Part shown: piece by piece, positions 54,043 through 63,472 of the stretch
Layout of the letters: the number at the start of each line of letters is the position of its first letter
How positions within the stretch are numbered: position 1 is the stretch's first letter
Made by a program: the position numbers and the translations under genes
Notes under the pieces: generated by a model
What the model saw: only the letters and a program-made list of their open reading frames with translations
Told to the model about the DNA's origin: nothing
Database searches by the model: none
Source of the DNA: Bacteroides sp.
GTDB lineage: Bacteria; Bacteroidota; Bacteroidia; Bacteroidales; Bacteroidaceae
NCBI GenBank assembly: GCA_022648295.1
Contig: JALCME010000003.1
Location: 124,001 to 188,000 of the forward strand
Direction of reading: 5' to 3'
DNA length: 64,000 bases

Positions 54043-56334
54043 ATGAGAACCTCTTTTTTTATAAAACCTTTATTCTGTCTGTTAGGATTGGTTTATTGTA
54101 GTATTCCGACTTTGGCAGTAAAAAGTCCGGTGGATTATGTGAATCCACTTGTGGGCACGCAGTCTAAGTTTGAATTATCTACTGGTAATACTTATCCTGC
54201 CATTGCTTTACCTTGGGGAATGAATTTCTGGACTCCCCAGACCGGAAAGATGGGAGATGGATGGGTTTACACTTATACAGCCGATAAAATTCGTGGCTTT
54301 AAACAAACCCATCAGCCGAGTCCTTGGATGAATGATTATGGTCAATTTTCCATCATGCCTGTTACTGGCAAGGCTGTTTTTGATGAAAATCAACGTGCAA
54401 GTTGGTTCTCCCATAAGGCGGAAGTCGCTACCCCTTATTATTATAAGGTTTATTTAGCCGATCATGATGTCACAACGGAACTGGCTCCTACAGAACGTGC
54501 TGCGGCGTTCCGTTTTACTTTCCCTGAGAGTAAGCATTCCTATATCGTACTGGATGCTTTTGACCGTGGTTCTTATGTGAAGGTGATCCCGTCCGAACAG
54601 AAGATAATAGGTTATACCACACGTAATAGCGGTGGGGTTCCTTCTAATTTTAAGAATTATTTCGTATTGGTTTTTGATAAAGCATTTCATAGTGTATCTA
54701 CGGTCCGTAATGGAAAAATAGAATCGGACAGTCTCTCCAGTACCTCAAATCATTCCGGGGCAATTGTTGGATTTCTTACATCGAAGGGAGAGCAAATTAA
54801 TGTGAAAGTTGCTTCTTCCTTCATTAGCTTTTCGCAAGCAGAACAGAATTTAAAGGAATTAGGTACTAGTAGTTTTGATGAAGTGGTTTCTAAAGGGCGC
54901 GAGCGTTGGAATTCCGTTTTAGGACGTATTGATGTCGAAGACAGCAATGTTGATCATTTGCGTACATTTTATTCTTGCTTGTATCGTTCAGTCCTTTTTC
55001 CCCGTAGTTTTTATGAATATGATTCTCACAATCGCGCTATCCATTATAGCCCTTACAACGGCAAGATACTTCCCGGTTATCTGTTTACCGATACCGGATT
55101 TTGGGATACTTTCCGCTGTTTGTTTCCATTCTTGAATTTGATGTACCCGTCAATGAATGTGAAGATGCAGGCTGGTTTGGTGAATGCCTATAAAGAAAGT
55201 GGCTTTTTACCGGAATGGGCTAGTCCCGGTCATCGTGATTGCATGGTTGGCAATAACTCGGCTTCTATTGTTGCCGATGCTTATTTAAAAGGATTGAGAG
55301 GGTATGATATTGAGACTTTGTGGAAAGCATTGATACATGGAACGGATCATCACCTGGAAGGAACAGCTTCGGGACGAGTGGCTTATCAGGTTTATAATAA
55401 CTTAGGTTATGTCCCGGATAATATAGGTATCGGTCAGAATGTAGCTCGTACGTTGGAGTATGCGTATGATGATTGGTCTATTTACAGATTGGGTAAAGAA
55501 TTGGGAAAACCGGAAAGTGAAATTGGTATTTTTAAGCAGCGAGCTTTGAATTACCGGAATGTATATGATCCGGAAAAGAAATTGATGGTTGGTAAAAGTG
55601 ATCAAGGTGTGTTTAATTCGAATTTTGCGGCAACGGATTGGAGCGGTGATTTTTGTGAAGGTAACAGTTGGCATTGGAGTTTTTGTGTCTTTCATGATCC
55701 CCAGGGCCTGATCAACTTAATGGGAGGTAACAAAGAATTTAATGCCATGATGGATTCGGTATTTATAATTCCAAGTAAAGAAGGGATGAAAAGTCGTGGG
55801 ATGATTCATGAAATGCGTGAGATGCAAGTAATGAATATGGGGCAATATGCCCACGGAAACCAGCCAATCCAGCATATGGTTTATCTTTATAACTATTCGG
55901 GGGAACCTTGGAAAGCCCAGTATTGGACCCGTGAAATTATGAATAAACTTTATAACGCAGCTCCGGATGGTTATTGTGGTGATGAGGATAATGGACAAAC
56001 CTCTGCCTGGTATGTCTTTTCGGCTCTTGGATTCTATCCCGTTTGCCCCGGAAGTAATGAGTACGTGCTTGGAAGTCCTCTTTTTAAATCGGTCAGATTG
56101 CATTTGGAAAATGGAAAAACAGTTCAACTGGAGGCTCCTGATAATGGTGCCGGTAACCGATACATAAAGAGCTTAAAAGTGAATGGACGGATGTATGATC
56201 GCAATTACCTTACCCAGTCTCAATTATTGGAAGGGCCCACAATTACTTATGATATGGATTCCCGTCCCTACAAGCATAGAGGTGTTACGAAAGAAGATCT
56301 GCCTTATTCTTTTTCCAATGAAATACAGAAATAA
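54043..56334 (+). CDS. Glycoside hydrolase family 92, exported alpha-mannosidase
   Basis: A 763-aa calcium-dependent exo-alpha-mannosidase. The signal peptide ends near TLAVKSP. Family motifs: VNPLVGTQSKFELSTGNTYPAIALPWGMNFWTPQTG at the N-terminal beta-sandwich; the (alpha/alpha)6 region with YSCLYRSVLFPRSFYEYD, PEWASPGHRDCMVGNNSASIVADAYLKG and EGNSWHWSFCVFHDPQGLINLMGG; GDEDNGQTSAWYVFSALGFYPVCPGSNEYVLGSP near the catalytic acids. GH92 enzymes cut terminal alpha-mannose from N-glycans or yeast mannan. First gene of an operon with the next two. Confidence 0.95.
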   Translation: MRTSFFIKPLFCLLGLVYCSIPTLAVKSPVDYVNPLVGTQSKFELSTGNTYPAIALPWGMNFWTPQTGKMGDGWVYTYTADKIRGFKQTHQPSPWMNDYGQFSIMPVTGKAVFDENQRASWFSHKAEVATPYYYKVYLADHDVTTELAPTERAAAFRFTFPESKHSYIVLDAFDRGSYVKVIPSEQKIIGYTTRNSGGVPSNFKNYFVLVFDKAFHSVSTVRNGKIESDSLSSTSNHSGAIVGFLTSKGEQINVKVASSFISFSQAEQNLKELGTSSFDEVVSKGRERWNSVLGRIDVEDSNVDHLRTFYSCLYRSVLFPRSFYEYDSHNRAIHYSPYNGKILPGYLFTDTGFWDTFRCLFPFLNLMYPSMNVKMQAGLVNAYKESGFLPEWASPGHRDCMVGNNSASIVADAYLKGLRGYDIETLWKALIHGTDHHLEGTASGRVAYQVYNNLGYVPDNIGIGQNVARTLEYAYDDWSIYRLGKELGKPESEIGIFKQRALNYRNVYDPEKKLMVGKSDQGVFNSNFAATDWSGDFCEGNSWHWSFCVFHDPQGLINLMGGNKEFNAMMDSVFIIPSKEGMKSRGMIHEMREMQVMNMGQYAHGNQPIQHMVYLYNYSGEPWKAQYWTREIMNKLYNAAPDGYCGDEDNGQTSAWYVFSALGFYPVCPGSNEYVLGSPLFKSVRLHLENGKTVQLEAPDNGAGNRYIKSLKVNGRMYDRNYLTQSQLLEGPTITYDMDSRPYKHRGVTKEDLPYSFSNEIQK

Positions 56335-56370
56335 ACGGAATCAGTTTAAATGAAATTAAATGATATAGTT

Positions 56371-57300
56371 ATGAAACTAAAGCATTGTTTTTTTGTTGGA
56401 GTAATATTGATTTTGGCGGGTTGCCAGACCTCTCATCTTACAACTTTTACCGTGGGAACTTATAATATGCGGAATGCAAATGCTTCTGATTCTGCATCAG
56501 GTAATGGTTGGGGACAGCGTTATCCGGTGATTGCCAAGATGGTGCAATTTCATGGATTCGATATTTTCGGCACTCAGGAATGTTTCCTTCACCAATTAAC
56601 GGATTTGAAACAGGCTCTTCCGGGTTATGACTACATTGGTGTAGGCCGTGATGATGGGAAAGATAAGGGGGAGCATTCTGCAATCTTTTATCGGACGGAT
56701 AAATTTACTTTGTTGGAGAAGGGGGACTTCTGGTTATCGGAAACTCCTGATGTTCCAAGCAAAGGTTGGGACGCCGTTCTACCTCGTATTTGTAGTTGGG
56801 GACATTTTAAATGCAAGGATACCGGATTTGAGTTTCTATTCTTCAATCTGCACATGGATCATATAGGTAAGAAAGCACGGGTTGAAAGTGCATATCTGGT
56901 TCAAAAGAAAATGAAAGAATTTAATGAGAAACTTCCAGCTATTCTTACCGGAGACTTTAATGTGGATCAACATAGTGAATCATATAAAGCTCTTGTCGCC
57001 CCCAAAAATCTGTATGATTCTTATGAAATAGCTGGTTTACGATATGCTGCTAATGGTACTTTTAATGGATTCAGTCCTGATAACTTTACAGAAAGCCGCA
57101 TCGATCATGTTTTTGTATCACCGGGCTTTCATGTTATTAAATATGGAGTTTTAACAGATACTTATAGGAGTAAGGCCGCAGATAATGTAAAAGCTGATGT
57201 AAAAGATGCGCCTAAAGAGATTGCTGTAGAGACTTATCAGGCGCGTGTGCCTTCCGATCATTTTCCGGTGGAAGTTGAACTGAGCTTTGAGAAATACTAA
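56371..57300 (+). CDS. Endonuclease/exonuclease/phosphatase-fold lipoprotein
   Basis: A 309-aa EEP-fold protein with a lipobox (LILAGC). Metal and catalytic motifs are visible: TYNMRNAN (Asn), GTQECF (Glu), NLHMDHIG (His), TGDFNVDQHSES (Asp, Asn), SRIDHVFVS and SDHFPVEVEL (Asp, His). A nuclease is unlikely in a glycan operon; related EEP proteins in PULs may act on phosphodiesters in glycans, such as mannose-phosphate of yeast mannan. Start could be 56350 (MKLNDIV); 56371 gives a cleaner lipoprotein signal. Confidence 0.85.
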   Translation: MKLKHCFFVGVILILAGCQTSHLTTFTVGTYNMRNANASDSASGNGWGQRYPVIAKMVQFHGFDIFGTQECFLHQLTDLKQALPGYDYIGVGRDDGKDKGEHSAIFYRTDKFTLLEKGDFWLSETPDVPSKGWDAVLPRICSWGHFKCKDTGFEFLFFNLHMDHIGKKARVESAYLVQKKMKEFNEKLPAILTGDFNVDQHSESYKALVAPKNLYDSYEIAGLRYAANGTFNGFSPDNFTESRIDHVFVSPGFHVIKYGVLTDTYRSKAADNVKADVKDAPKEIAVETYQARVPSDHFPVEVELSFEKY

Positions 57301-57311
57301 AAAAGTATCGG

Positions 57312-58466
57312 ATGAGAACTTTACAAAAACGATATTTCCTTCTGATGATATTGCTATCGTTTACTTATCTTGTAAACGGGCAAGAGTGTTCGGACTCAGG
57401 AAACTCATTGCCAGATTGGGCTTTGGGAGCATTTGAACGGCCGCAAGAGGCTAATCCTGTTATTTCGCCTGATTCAGTAAGCACCTTCTTTTGTCCGATG
57501 CAGCAAAAAAAAGTGCATTGGGAAGCTAATGACACATTTAATCCTGCAGCAACGGTTTACAAAGGAAAAATAGTTCTTCTTTATCGTGCGGAAGATAAAT
57601 CCGGTGTTGGCATCGGACATCGCACTTCCAGATTGGGGTACGCTTCATCCAGGGATGGACTCACTTTTAAAAGAGGTAAAATGCCAGTCTTTTATCCGGC
57701 CGATGATACCCAAAAAGAGCTGGAATGGCCGGGAGGGTGTGAAGATCCCCGGATTGTTCTGTCAAAAGCCGGGCTTTATGTGATGACATATACCCAATGG
57801 AACAGACAGATTCCCCGATTGGCTATTGCTACTTCTAAAGACTTGAAACATTGGATTAAGCATGGGCCGGCTTTTGCAAAGGCTTATGGAGGAAAGTTTT
57901 ATAATTTAGGATGTAAATCCGGTTCTATTTTGACAGAAGTAGTGAAGGGAAAGCAAACTGTAAAGAGAATAAACGGGCATTATTTTATGTATTGGGGAGA
58001 AGATCATGTTTATGGTGCTGTTTCCGATAATTTGGTTGATTGGATACCGCTAATTGATGATAATGGAGCATTAAAAGTTCTATTTTCGCCCCGTGATGGT
58101 TATTTTGACAGTCAATTGACTGAGTGTGGCCCTCCTGCGCTTTATACTAACAAAGGCATTATTCTTTTATATAATGGGAAGAATAGGGCGGATAGTCGCA
58201 GGGATAAACGATACACTGCAAATGTGTACGCGGCAGGTCAGGCTCTTTTCGATGCAGAAAATCCTGCACGTTTTGTCACTCGGTTAGATATTCCTTTTCT
58301 TTATCCAAAAGATTCTTTTGAAAAAAGCGGGCAGTATCCTGATGGGACTGTCTTTATAGAAGGTTTGGTTTTTTACAAAAATAAATGGCACTTATATTAT
58401 GGATGCGCAGATTCACGTGTGGGTACTGCTATTTATGATCCCAAAAATTCCAATTCCTTTCCTTAA
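57312..58466 (+). CDS. Glycoside hydrolase family 130 (mannosidase/mannoside phosphorylase)
   Basis: A 384-aa exported five-bladed propeller enzyme. Signal peptide ends near VNGQEC. GH130 signatures: HWEANDTFNPAATVYKGKIVLLYRAED, GYASSRDGLTF, GGCEDPRIVL, NLGCKSGSILTEV, YWGEDHVYGAVSDNLVDW, ECGPPALYTNKGIILLYNG, FVIEGLVFYKNKWHLYYGCADSRVG-like end. Some members phosphorolyse beta-mannosides and others hydrolyse beta-1,2-mannosides; the exported, PUL-linked type with GH92 is more often hydrolytic. Together with GH92 this argues for mannose-rich glycans. Confidence 0.93.
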   Translation: MRTLQKRYFLLMILLSFTYLVNGQECSDSGNSLPDWALGAFERPQEANPVISPDSVSTFFCPMQQKKVHWEANDTFNPAATVYKGKIVLLYRAEDKSGVGIGHRTSRLGYASSRDGLTFKRGKMPVFYPADDTQKELEWPGGCEDPRIVLSKAGLYVMTYTQWNRQIPRLAIATSKDLKHWIKHGPAFAKAYGGKFYNLGCKSGSILTEVVKGKQTVKRINGHYFMYWGEDHVYGAVSDNLVDWIPLIDDNGALKVLFSPRDGYFDSQLTECGPPALYTNKGIILLYNGKNRADSRRDKRYTANVYAAGQALFDAENPARFVTRLDIPFLYPKDSFEKSGQYPDGTVFIEGLVFYKNKWHLYYGCADSRVGTAIYDPKNSNSFP

Positions 58467-58515
58467 AAGTACAAACCTGAAATCAATTAGATCAGGTAAC
58501 AAGCGCCATAATGAA

Positions 58516-58553
58516 AAATGGGAGGTATCCTTAAAGAGGGCCTCCCATTTCTT
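58516..58553 (+). terminator. Terminator after the GH92-EEP-GH130 operon
   Basis: AAATGGGAGG (58516-58525) pairs with CCTCCCATTT (58541-58550), followed by CTT. The T tail is short. Confidence 0.6.
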
Positions 58554-58597
58554 GTAAGGAAAATGCAAAATTGTGTGGATTATAATGACAGTGAGAA

Positions 58598-59107
58598 CTA
58601 TTCCAACGGATTATCATCTATCACTCCACCATCACTACTGCCATCTTCAGTTCCTGCACTGCTTCCTGCATTGCCATTGTTACTGTCATTGGTTTCATCA
58701 TGAATACCGTCACCCCATTCTTCCCAAAATATATTGCTGTCAACCATAGAACGAGTAGTTACCTGCCTATTGCTGTTGCGACGTACTTCAGGGATGTAAC
58801 GCACACGAACGCTTGCAATTTGCGAAGCACTCACATCTTCTACCTTCTGTACTCCTCTTTTTGTAGAGGAAGCGGTGTAGTAAAACGTACCTATTCCGTC
58901 TATTTTTACGGTTCGTCCTTGTGCCATATAGTTAGCCAACACAGTTCCGAGGTTCTTTATTACTGCATAAGTATCACCCCGGGTCACGGTGGAAATAGTA
59001 GCTAACTGATCGGCTATTTGATCGGTAGTTACCGCTTTGCCTACTGTTATAGATTGAGGATACCACAAATTGTTAATCTTTTTTTGAACTCTTTTAAAAA
59101 AGGCCAT
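58598..59107 (-). CDS. HU-like DNA-binding protein with acidic tail (second copy)
   Basis: A 169-aa paralogue of the gene at 35635. The HU-like core reads FFKRVQKKINNLWYPQSI, VGKAVTTDQIADQLATISTVTRGDTYAVIKNLGTVLANYMAQGRTVKIDGIGTFYYTASST. The acidic/Gly/Ser tail ends EDGSSDGGVIDDNPLE. The ATG at 59107 (MAFFKRVQ) is chosen over an ATG 17 codons upstream, because the upstream stretch is hydrophobic and not HU-like. No smalltalk peptide is seen beside this copy. A 160-nt leader precedes it. Confidence 0.85.
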   Translation of the reverse strand: MAFFKRVQKKINNLWYPQSITVGKAVTTDQIADQLATISTVTRGDTYAVIKNLGTVLANYMAQGRTVKIDGIGTFYYTASSTKRGVQKVEDVSASQIASVRVRYIPEVRRNSNRQVTTRSMVDSNIFWEEWGDGIHDETNDSNNGNAGSSAGTEDGSSDGGVIDDNPLE

Positions 59108-59275
59108 GATTATAAATTTTATTAATACAACATTTATTGCAAATGAACTTGTCATCATTGCTTTGACCGATCAGGTTCTGGGCTGACCGAGCCCATCTCT
59201 CATTTAAAAGATAAAAGGAATTTTGCCGTGAGGCCTCAACGGTTCTGTCCTTTATCTCTCCCAAATTCAATATTG

Positions 59276-59306
59276 CAAAGTTAAGATGGAAAATAGAGGA
59301 TAGCAA
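59276..59306 (-). promoter_or_regulatory. Promoter of the second HU-like gene
   Basis: On the minus strand: TTG, 20-nt spacer, TAACTTTG (59283-59276). It implies a 160-nt leader with a possible GGGCT/AGCCC hairpin around 59178-59192. Confidence 0.6.
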
Positions 59307-60306
59307 GAAAATGGTATCTACTAATATTTCTTATAAATTATTGGTATATAGATCGTTATGAGATGGCGTCCTCTACAATTAATAAAGGAATAAAAAACAT
59401 AAGATGAAAGGATATGAAGACGTTCTCTACAGGTGATAATTATAAGATATTAATAATCAATGATATAGTATTTTGAAAGCTCTACAAGGAAGAAAGGGGA
59501 GAGCATTGAAATGGTATCGGTGGATCTTGTTGTATTAAGTTCTTCAAACGTAAGCAAGAATTTTCCTTTTTTCTTTTAGCATTTCATTTTTATATTCTTT
59601 ATATCTATGATATTTACTATATGCTATTTTTTGCTAGGAGGGGGCTACGATAAAGTATTACCCCTCACCAGAAGCCTTCAGAGAAGGGGTATAAACAGTA
59701 TACGACTGAATAGGGATCAGTCTTAGACTGAATGCCATTCAGTATACGACTGAATAAAGATCAATTCGCGACTAATTTGTATTCTCTTAGACTATTAATT
59801 AAAGTAGATCAAAAGTAATTGAATAATATAATTATTTTTTATAAATACATCTAATCATTTTCTCGATATTGATAGCTAAGAAAAATATGATTGGCAAATG
59901 ATCGTTTATATGGCTTATATAGGGATGGGAATGAAATTGTTAAATACTGATTTATAGTAGAAGGATCTTGCGTTGAAATGAGTCAAGTTCTAAGTGGAAG
60001 AGAAGAGATGGTGTCTAATAGTGCCAATTATTGCACTGTATTTTACTTTCGTACATTACACTCGAGTTTCTGTATGCAGAAATCAGGCTGTAATTGTGCT
60101 ATTCTTATTCTTGAAGGATAAATTACTTAATATTTAATATTCTCATTATTAAGTATTTATGAGATTATGAATATAGATATTTATTGTCTTAAATGTGTAA
60201 TTGAAGAATGGCACAAATGAGTACAGCTTATTAATAAATATAGTTTTTATTTGTTAGCGATATTAAATTTATTGATAACCTTATTTAGTAATCAAACAAA
60301 AAAGTT
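59307..60306. other. 1-kb gene-free region upstream of susC with repeats
   Basis: No credible ORF on either strand. It contains a paired 17-bp repeat (59696-59756), a hairpin with TACCCCT/AGGGGTA arms near 59659-59692, and loosely similar short stretches with ATGGYGTC or CTCTACA (59309, 59360, 59410, 59479, 59508, 60006). One of these, GCTCTACAAGGAA at 59479-59491, nearly matches the motif upstream of the recombinase. No clear TAnnTTTG promoter for susC was found. Confidence 0.6.
59696..59756 (+). repeat. 17-bp direct repeat pair with internal dyad, candidate operator
   Basis: CAGTATACGACTGAATA occurs exactly at 59696-59712 and 59740-59756, 44 bp start to start (about four helical turns). 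Each copy has a CAGT/ACTG dyad. A third half-match (AGACTGAATGCCATTCAGT) lies between them. About 590 bp upstream of susC. Confidence 0.75.
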
Positions 60307-63300
60307 ATGAATGAGAAATTAAAGTATCTTACCTTATTTATTGTAGGTATGGTGTTTAGTTTGGGCATTTCTGCCCAAACTGCAAAGACAATCTCCGGAG
60401 TAGTAACAGATGACACGGGTGAAACTATTGTCGGAGGAACTGTAATGGTCAAAGGCAGCTCTGTGGGAACGGTCACTGATATGAATGGTCGGTTCAAACT
60501 TTCGGTTACCCCTAATGCTACCTTGGTATTTTCATACTTAGGTTACGTTACACAAGAATTCAAGGTTGAAAGGCTTACGAGTAATGCTTTAAATGTGGTA
60601 TTGAAGTCCGACAGTAAAATGTTAAATGAAGTGGTGGTCGTTGGCTACGGTACTATGCGGAAATCGGATTTGACAGGTTCTATCTCGACTGCCAAAGGAA
60701 GTGATATTATCAAGTCTCAATCTTTTAGTGCACTTGATGGATTGAAAGGTAAAGTGGCTGGTGTAAATATCTTCTCAAATACTGGACAGCCTGGTGGAGA
60801 TATGCGTGTTATTATTCGCGGTATTTCTACCATTAATGCTTCTGCGAAGCCTTTGTATGTGGTTGATGGAGTTGTTATGACTGATTTTCAATTACTTAAT
60901 CCTAATGACATTGAATCCATTGAAGTATTGAAAGACGCTTCATCGGCAGCTATTTACGGTGCCCGGGGGGCTAACGGTGTTATTTTGGTGACAACAAAGC
61001 GGGGGAGTAATGTTGGAAAAGGAGTCCATATTTCTTATGAAGGCTCTTTATCCATTGGCACAATGGCAAAGTACATGGATGTTATGGATGCCAATGAATG
61101 GATGAGTACGTTTAAGCAAGGATTGGAAAATGCTAATGCATGGCAGGGTAAAAACTTTACCACAGATCTATCACAGATATTCACAGATGAACGTTTATTT
61201 AATTCTGATGGTTCTCCAAAATATAATACAAATTGGCAAAAAGAGGTATCCCGGACGGCTATTTCTCATAACCACCAGCTCAATATCCAACGTAGCATGG
61301 ATAATTCATCCATTGGGGCATTTTTGAACTATACTGATCAGGAAGGTATTTTACTTAATTCTTATTTTAAACGCATTAATGCTAAATTGGCATATGATGA
61401 TAAACCGACAAAATGGTTATCAACTTCTGTCAATTTGTTGGTGAATCACACTTGGGGTAACAGAACATCTGATAATCCGTATGGACAAGGTGCATTGCGT
61501 ACAATGATAGAACAGTTACCGTTTTTGCCTGTTAAGTTGGATGGAGAATATACACAAACTAATATCGTTCAAACCACTTCTATTCTTAAAGATAAGGACG
61601 ATCCCGATAGTGGAACACAAGGATTCAGTCCGGAAGGGGTAGGGAATCCTGTTGAGCTGCTCAATCGAATTTATGCCATGCAGTACCGGACACAAGTCTT
61701 TGGTAATGCAGCCTTAACTTTCCATCTTATGAAAGATCTTGATTTGAAAACGCAACTGGGTATAGATTATCATAATAATCGTAATGCTAACTACACGCCC
61801 TTTACTCCACGTCCAATGATTAATCAAAACTCCGAAGGTACAGCTTCTGCAAGTAATTCGAATTCATTATACTGGCAGGAAGAGACTTATTTGACGTATG
61901 ATAAGACTTTTCATAGACATCATATTAATGCGATGGCCGGTATGTCTTGGCAGCAGTCAGATTATACTTATTTCAGCGCTTCGGACAGTAAATACAATGA
62001 TGATTTTTATGGATATTATAATTTAGGTTCCGGAACAAACCGTCCGTCTGTAGGAAGTGATTATGATAAGTGGGCTATGAACTCTTATTTTTTACGTATG
62101 GCCTATTCTTATAATAATAAGTATATGGCAACTGTGACAGGTCGTTATGATGGTTCATCAAAATTTGGACAAAATAATAAGTATGCATTTTTCCCTTCAG
62201 TAGGTCTGGGATGGATGATGTCTAATGAGAATTTTTTGAGAGATAATCCGACTATTAGCAGGTTAAAGTTACATACCTCATATGGAGTGACAGGTAACTC
62301 TGAAATAGGAACATATCGCTCTTTAGCCACTGTTAGTCAATCAAATGCCATTATTGGTGACGCTTTGCATGTTGTTTCTTATCTTGATAACATGCCCAAT
62401 CCTGATTTGAAATGGGAAAAGACAAGCCAGTGGGATTTTGGATTTGAACTTGGTCTATTCAAAGATCGATTGAATTTTGATATATCGTACTACCATAAGT
62501 ATACATCTGATTTGTTGCTTGATCGTCCGGTGCCCGAATCAACCGGCTATTCTTCAATAATGGATAATATAGGGGCTGTTTCTAATCAGGGATTGGATAT
62601 ATTAGTTACCGCACATCCTATTGATACACCTGATTTTCACTGGACTTCCACCCTTAACTTAGGATATAACAAAAATAATGTCGAGAAATTGGATGAAGGT
62701 GCATCTGTTGATCCTATTACCGGTAAGCGTCAAATTACCACCGATGGTTTTGTTGGTTATGACATGCTTATTCGTGAAGGTGACGAGCTTTCTACTTTTT
62801 ATGGTTATAAACGAGCTGGCATCTACGATGGAGTACCTTCTAATTGGGATTCGGAAACGATGAATATTCCTTCTACTATTGGTGAAAAAGTTACGTATAA
62901 AGATCGTCAGATTATCGGTCACGGTTTGCCACATTGGATGGGGTCTTTTATCAATACGTTTAATTATAAAGGATTTGATTTAACCGTTGACTTACAGTTT
63001 ACATGGGATGTTCAGGTTATGCAAGAATATTTTCATTCTACTGTATCCCGTTTCTTAACAAATGGTCTCGATAGAATTTATAAGGAAGCATGGAATCCAA
63101 CTTCAAATCCTTCCGGTAAAGAGCAGGCTATAAGGTTGAATAATTTTGGTCAGGGGGCGAATAATCAAGCTGATGATGACTGGGTTTGTGACGGTTCTTA
63201 TTTACGTGCCAACATGATTCAGCTTGGCTATACGTTTAAACCGAATATTGTGAAGAAAGTGGGCTTATCTGCATTGCGTTTATATGCTAATGTAAACAAT

Positions 63301-63447
63301 GCCTTTCTAATAACTTCATCCAGCTATTTGGGATACGATCCGGACAATTCTTCTCGTTTGGGTGATAATAAATGGGGAGCTAACCGTCAGTTTTTTACTT
63401 ATCCGCGCCCAAGGACTTTCACGTTTGGTGTTAATGTTACATTTTAA
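60307..63447 (+). CDS. SusC/RagA-type TonB-dependent outer-membrane transporter
   Basis: A 1046-aa glycan importer. Signal peptide ends near GISAQTAK. A carboxypeptidase-regulatory-like domain (ISGVVTDDTGETIVGGTVMVKGSSVGTVTDMNGRFKLSV) comes first; there is no STN domain. The conserved LNEVVVVGYGTMRKSDLTGSI TonB-box/plug junction follows, then the plug (RGISTINASAKPLYVVDGVV; DIESIEVLKDASSAAIYGARGANGVILVTTKRG) and a 22-strand-type barrel ending RTFTFGVNVTF. With the following susD it forms a 'pedal-bin' importer, probably for mannose-rich oligosaccharides given the neighbours. Confidence 0.96.
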   Translation: MNEKLKYLTLFIVGMVFSLGISAQTAKTISGVVTDDTGETIVGGTVMVKGSSVGTVTDMNGRFKLSVTPNATLVFSYLGYVTQEFKVERLTSNALNVVLKSDSKMLNEVVVVGYGTMRKSDLTGSISTAKGSDIIKSQSFSALDGLKGKVAGVNIFSNTGQPGGDMRVIIRGISTINASAKPLYVVDGVVMTDFQLLNPNDIESIEVLKDASSAAIYGARGANGVILVTTKRGSNVGKGVHISYEGSLSIGTMAKYMDVMDANEWMSTFKQGLENANAWQGKNFTTDLSQIFTDERLFNSDGSPKYNTNWQKEVSRTAISHNHQLNIQRSMDNSSIGAFLNYTDQEGILLNSYFKRINAKLAYDDKPTKWLSTSVNLLVNHTWGNRTSDNPYGQGALRTMIEQLPFLPVKLDGEYTQTNIVQTTSILKDKDDPDSGTQGFSPEGVGNPVELLNRIYAMQYRTQVFGNAALTFHLMKDLDLKTQLGIDYHNNRNANYTPFTPRPMINQNSEGTASASNSNSLYWQEETYLTYDKTFHRHHINAMAGMSWQQSDYTYFSASDSKYNDDFYGYYNLGSGTNRPSVGSDYDKWAMNSYFLRMAYSYNNKYMATVTGRYDGSSKFGQNNKYAFFPSVGLGWMMSNENFLRDNPTISRLKLHTSYGVTGNSEIGTYRSLATVSQSNAIIGDALHVVSYLDNMPNPDLKWEKTSQWDFGFELGLFKDRLNFDISYYHKYTSDLLLDRPVPESTGYSSIMDNIGAVSNQGLDILVTAHPIDTPDFHWTSTLNLGYNKNNVEKLDEGASVDPITGKRQITTDGFVGYDMLIREGDELSTFYGYKRAGIYDGVPSNWDSETMNIPSTIGEKVTYKDRQIIGHGLPHWMGSFINTFNYKGFDLTVDLQFTWDVQVMQEYFHSTVSRFLTNGLDRIYKEAWNPTSNPSGKEQAIRLNNFGQGANNQADDDWVCDGSYLRANMIQLGYTFKPNIVKKVGLSALRLYANVNNAFLITSSSYLGYDPDNSSRLGDNKWGANRQFFTYPRPRTFTFGVNVTF

Positions 63448-63472
63448 TTTATAATACTAAAATTATAAGCAT

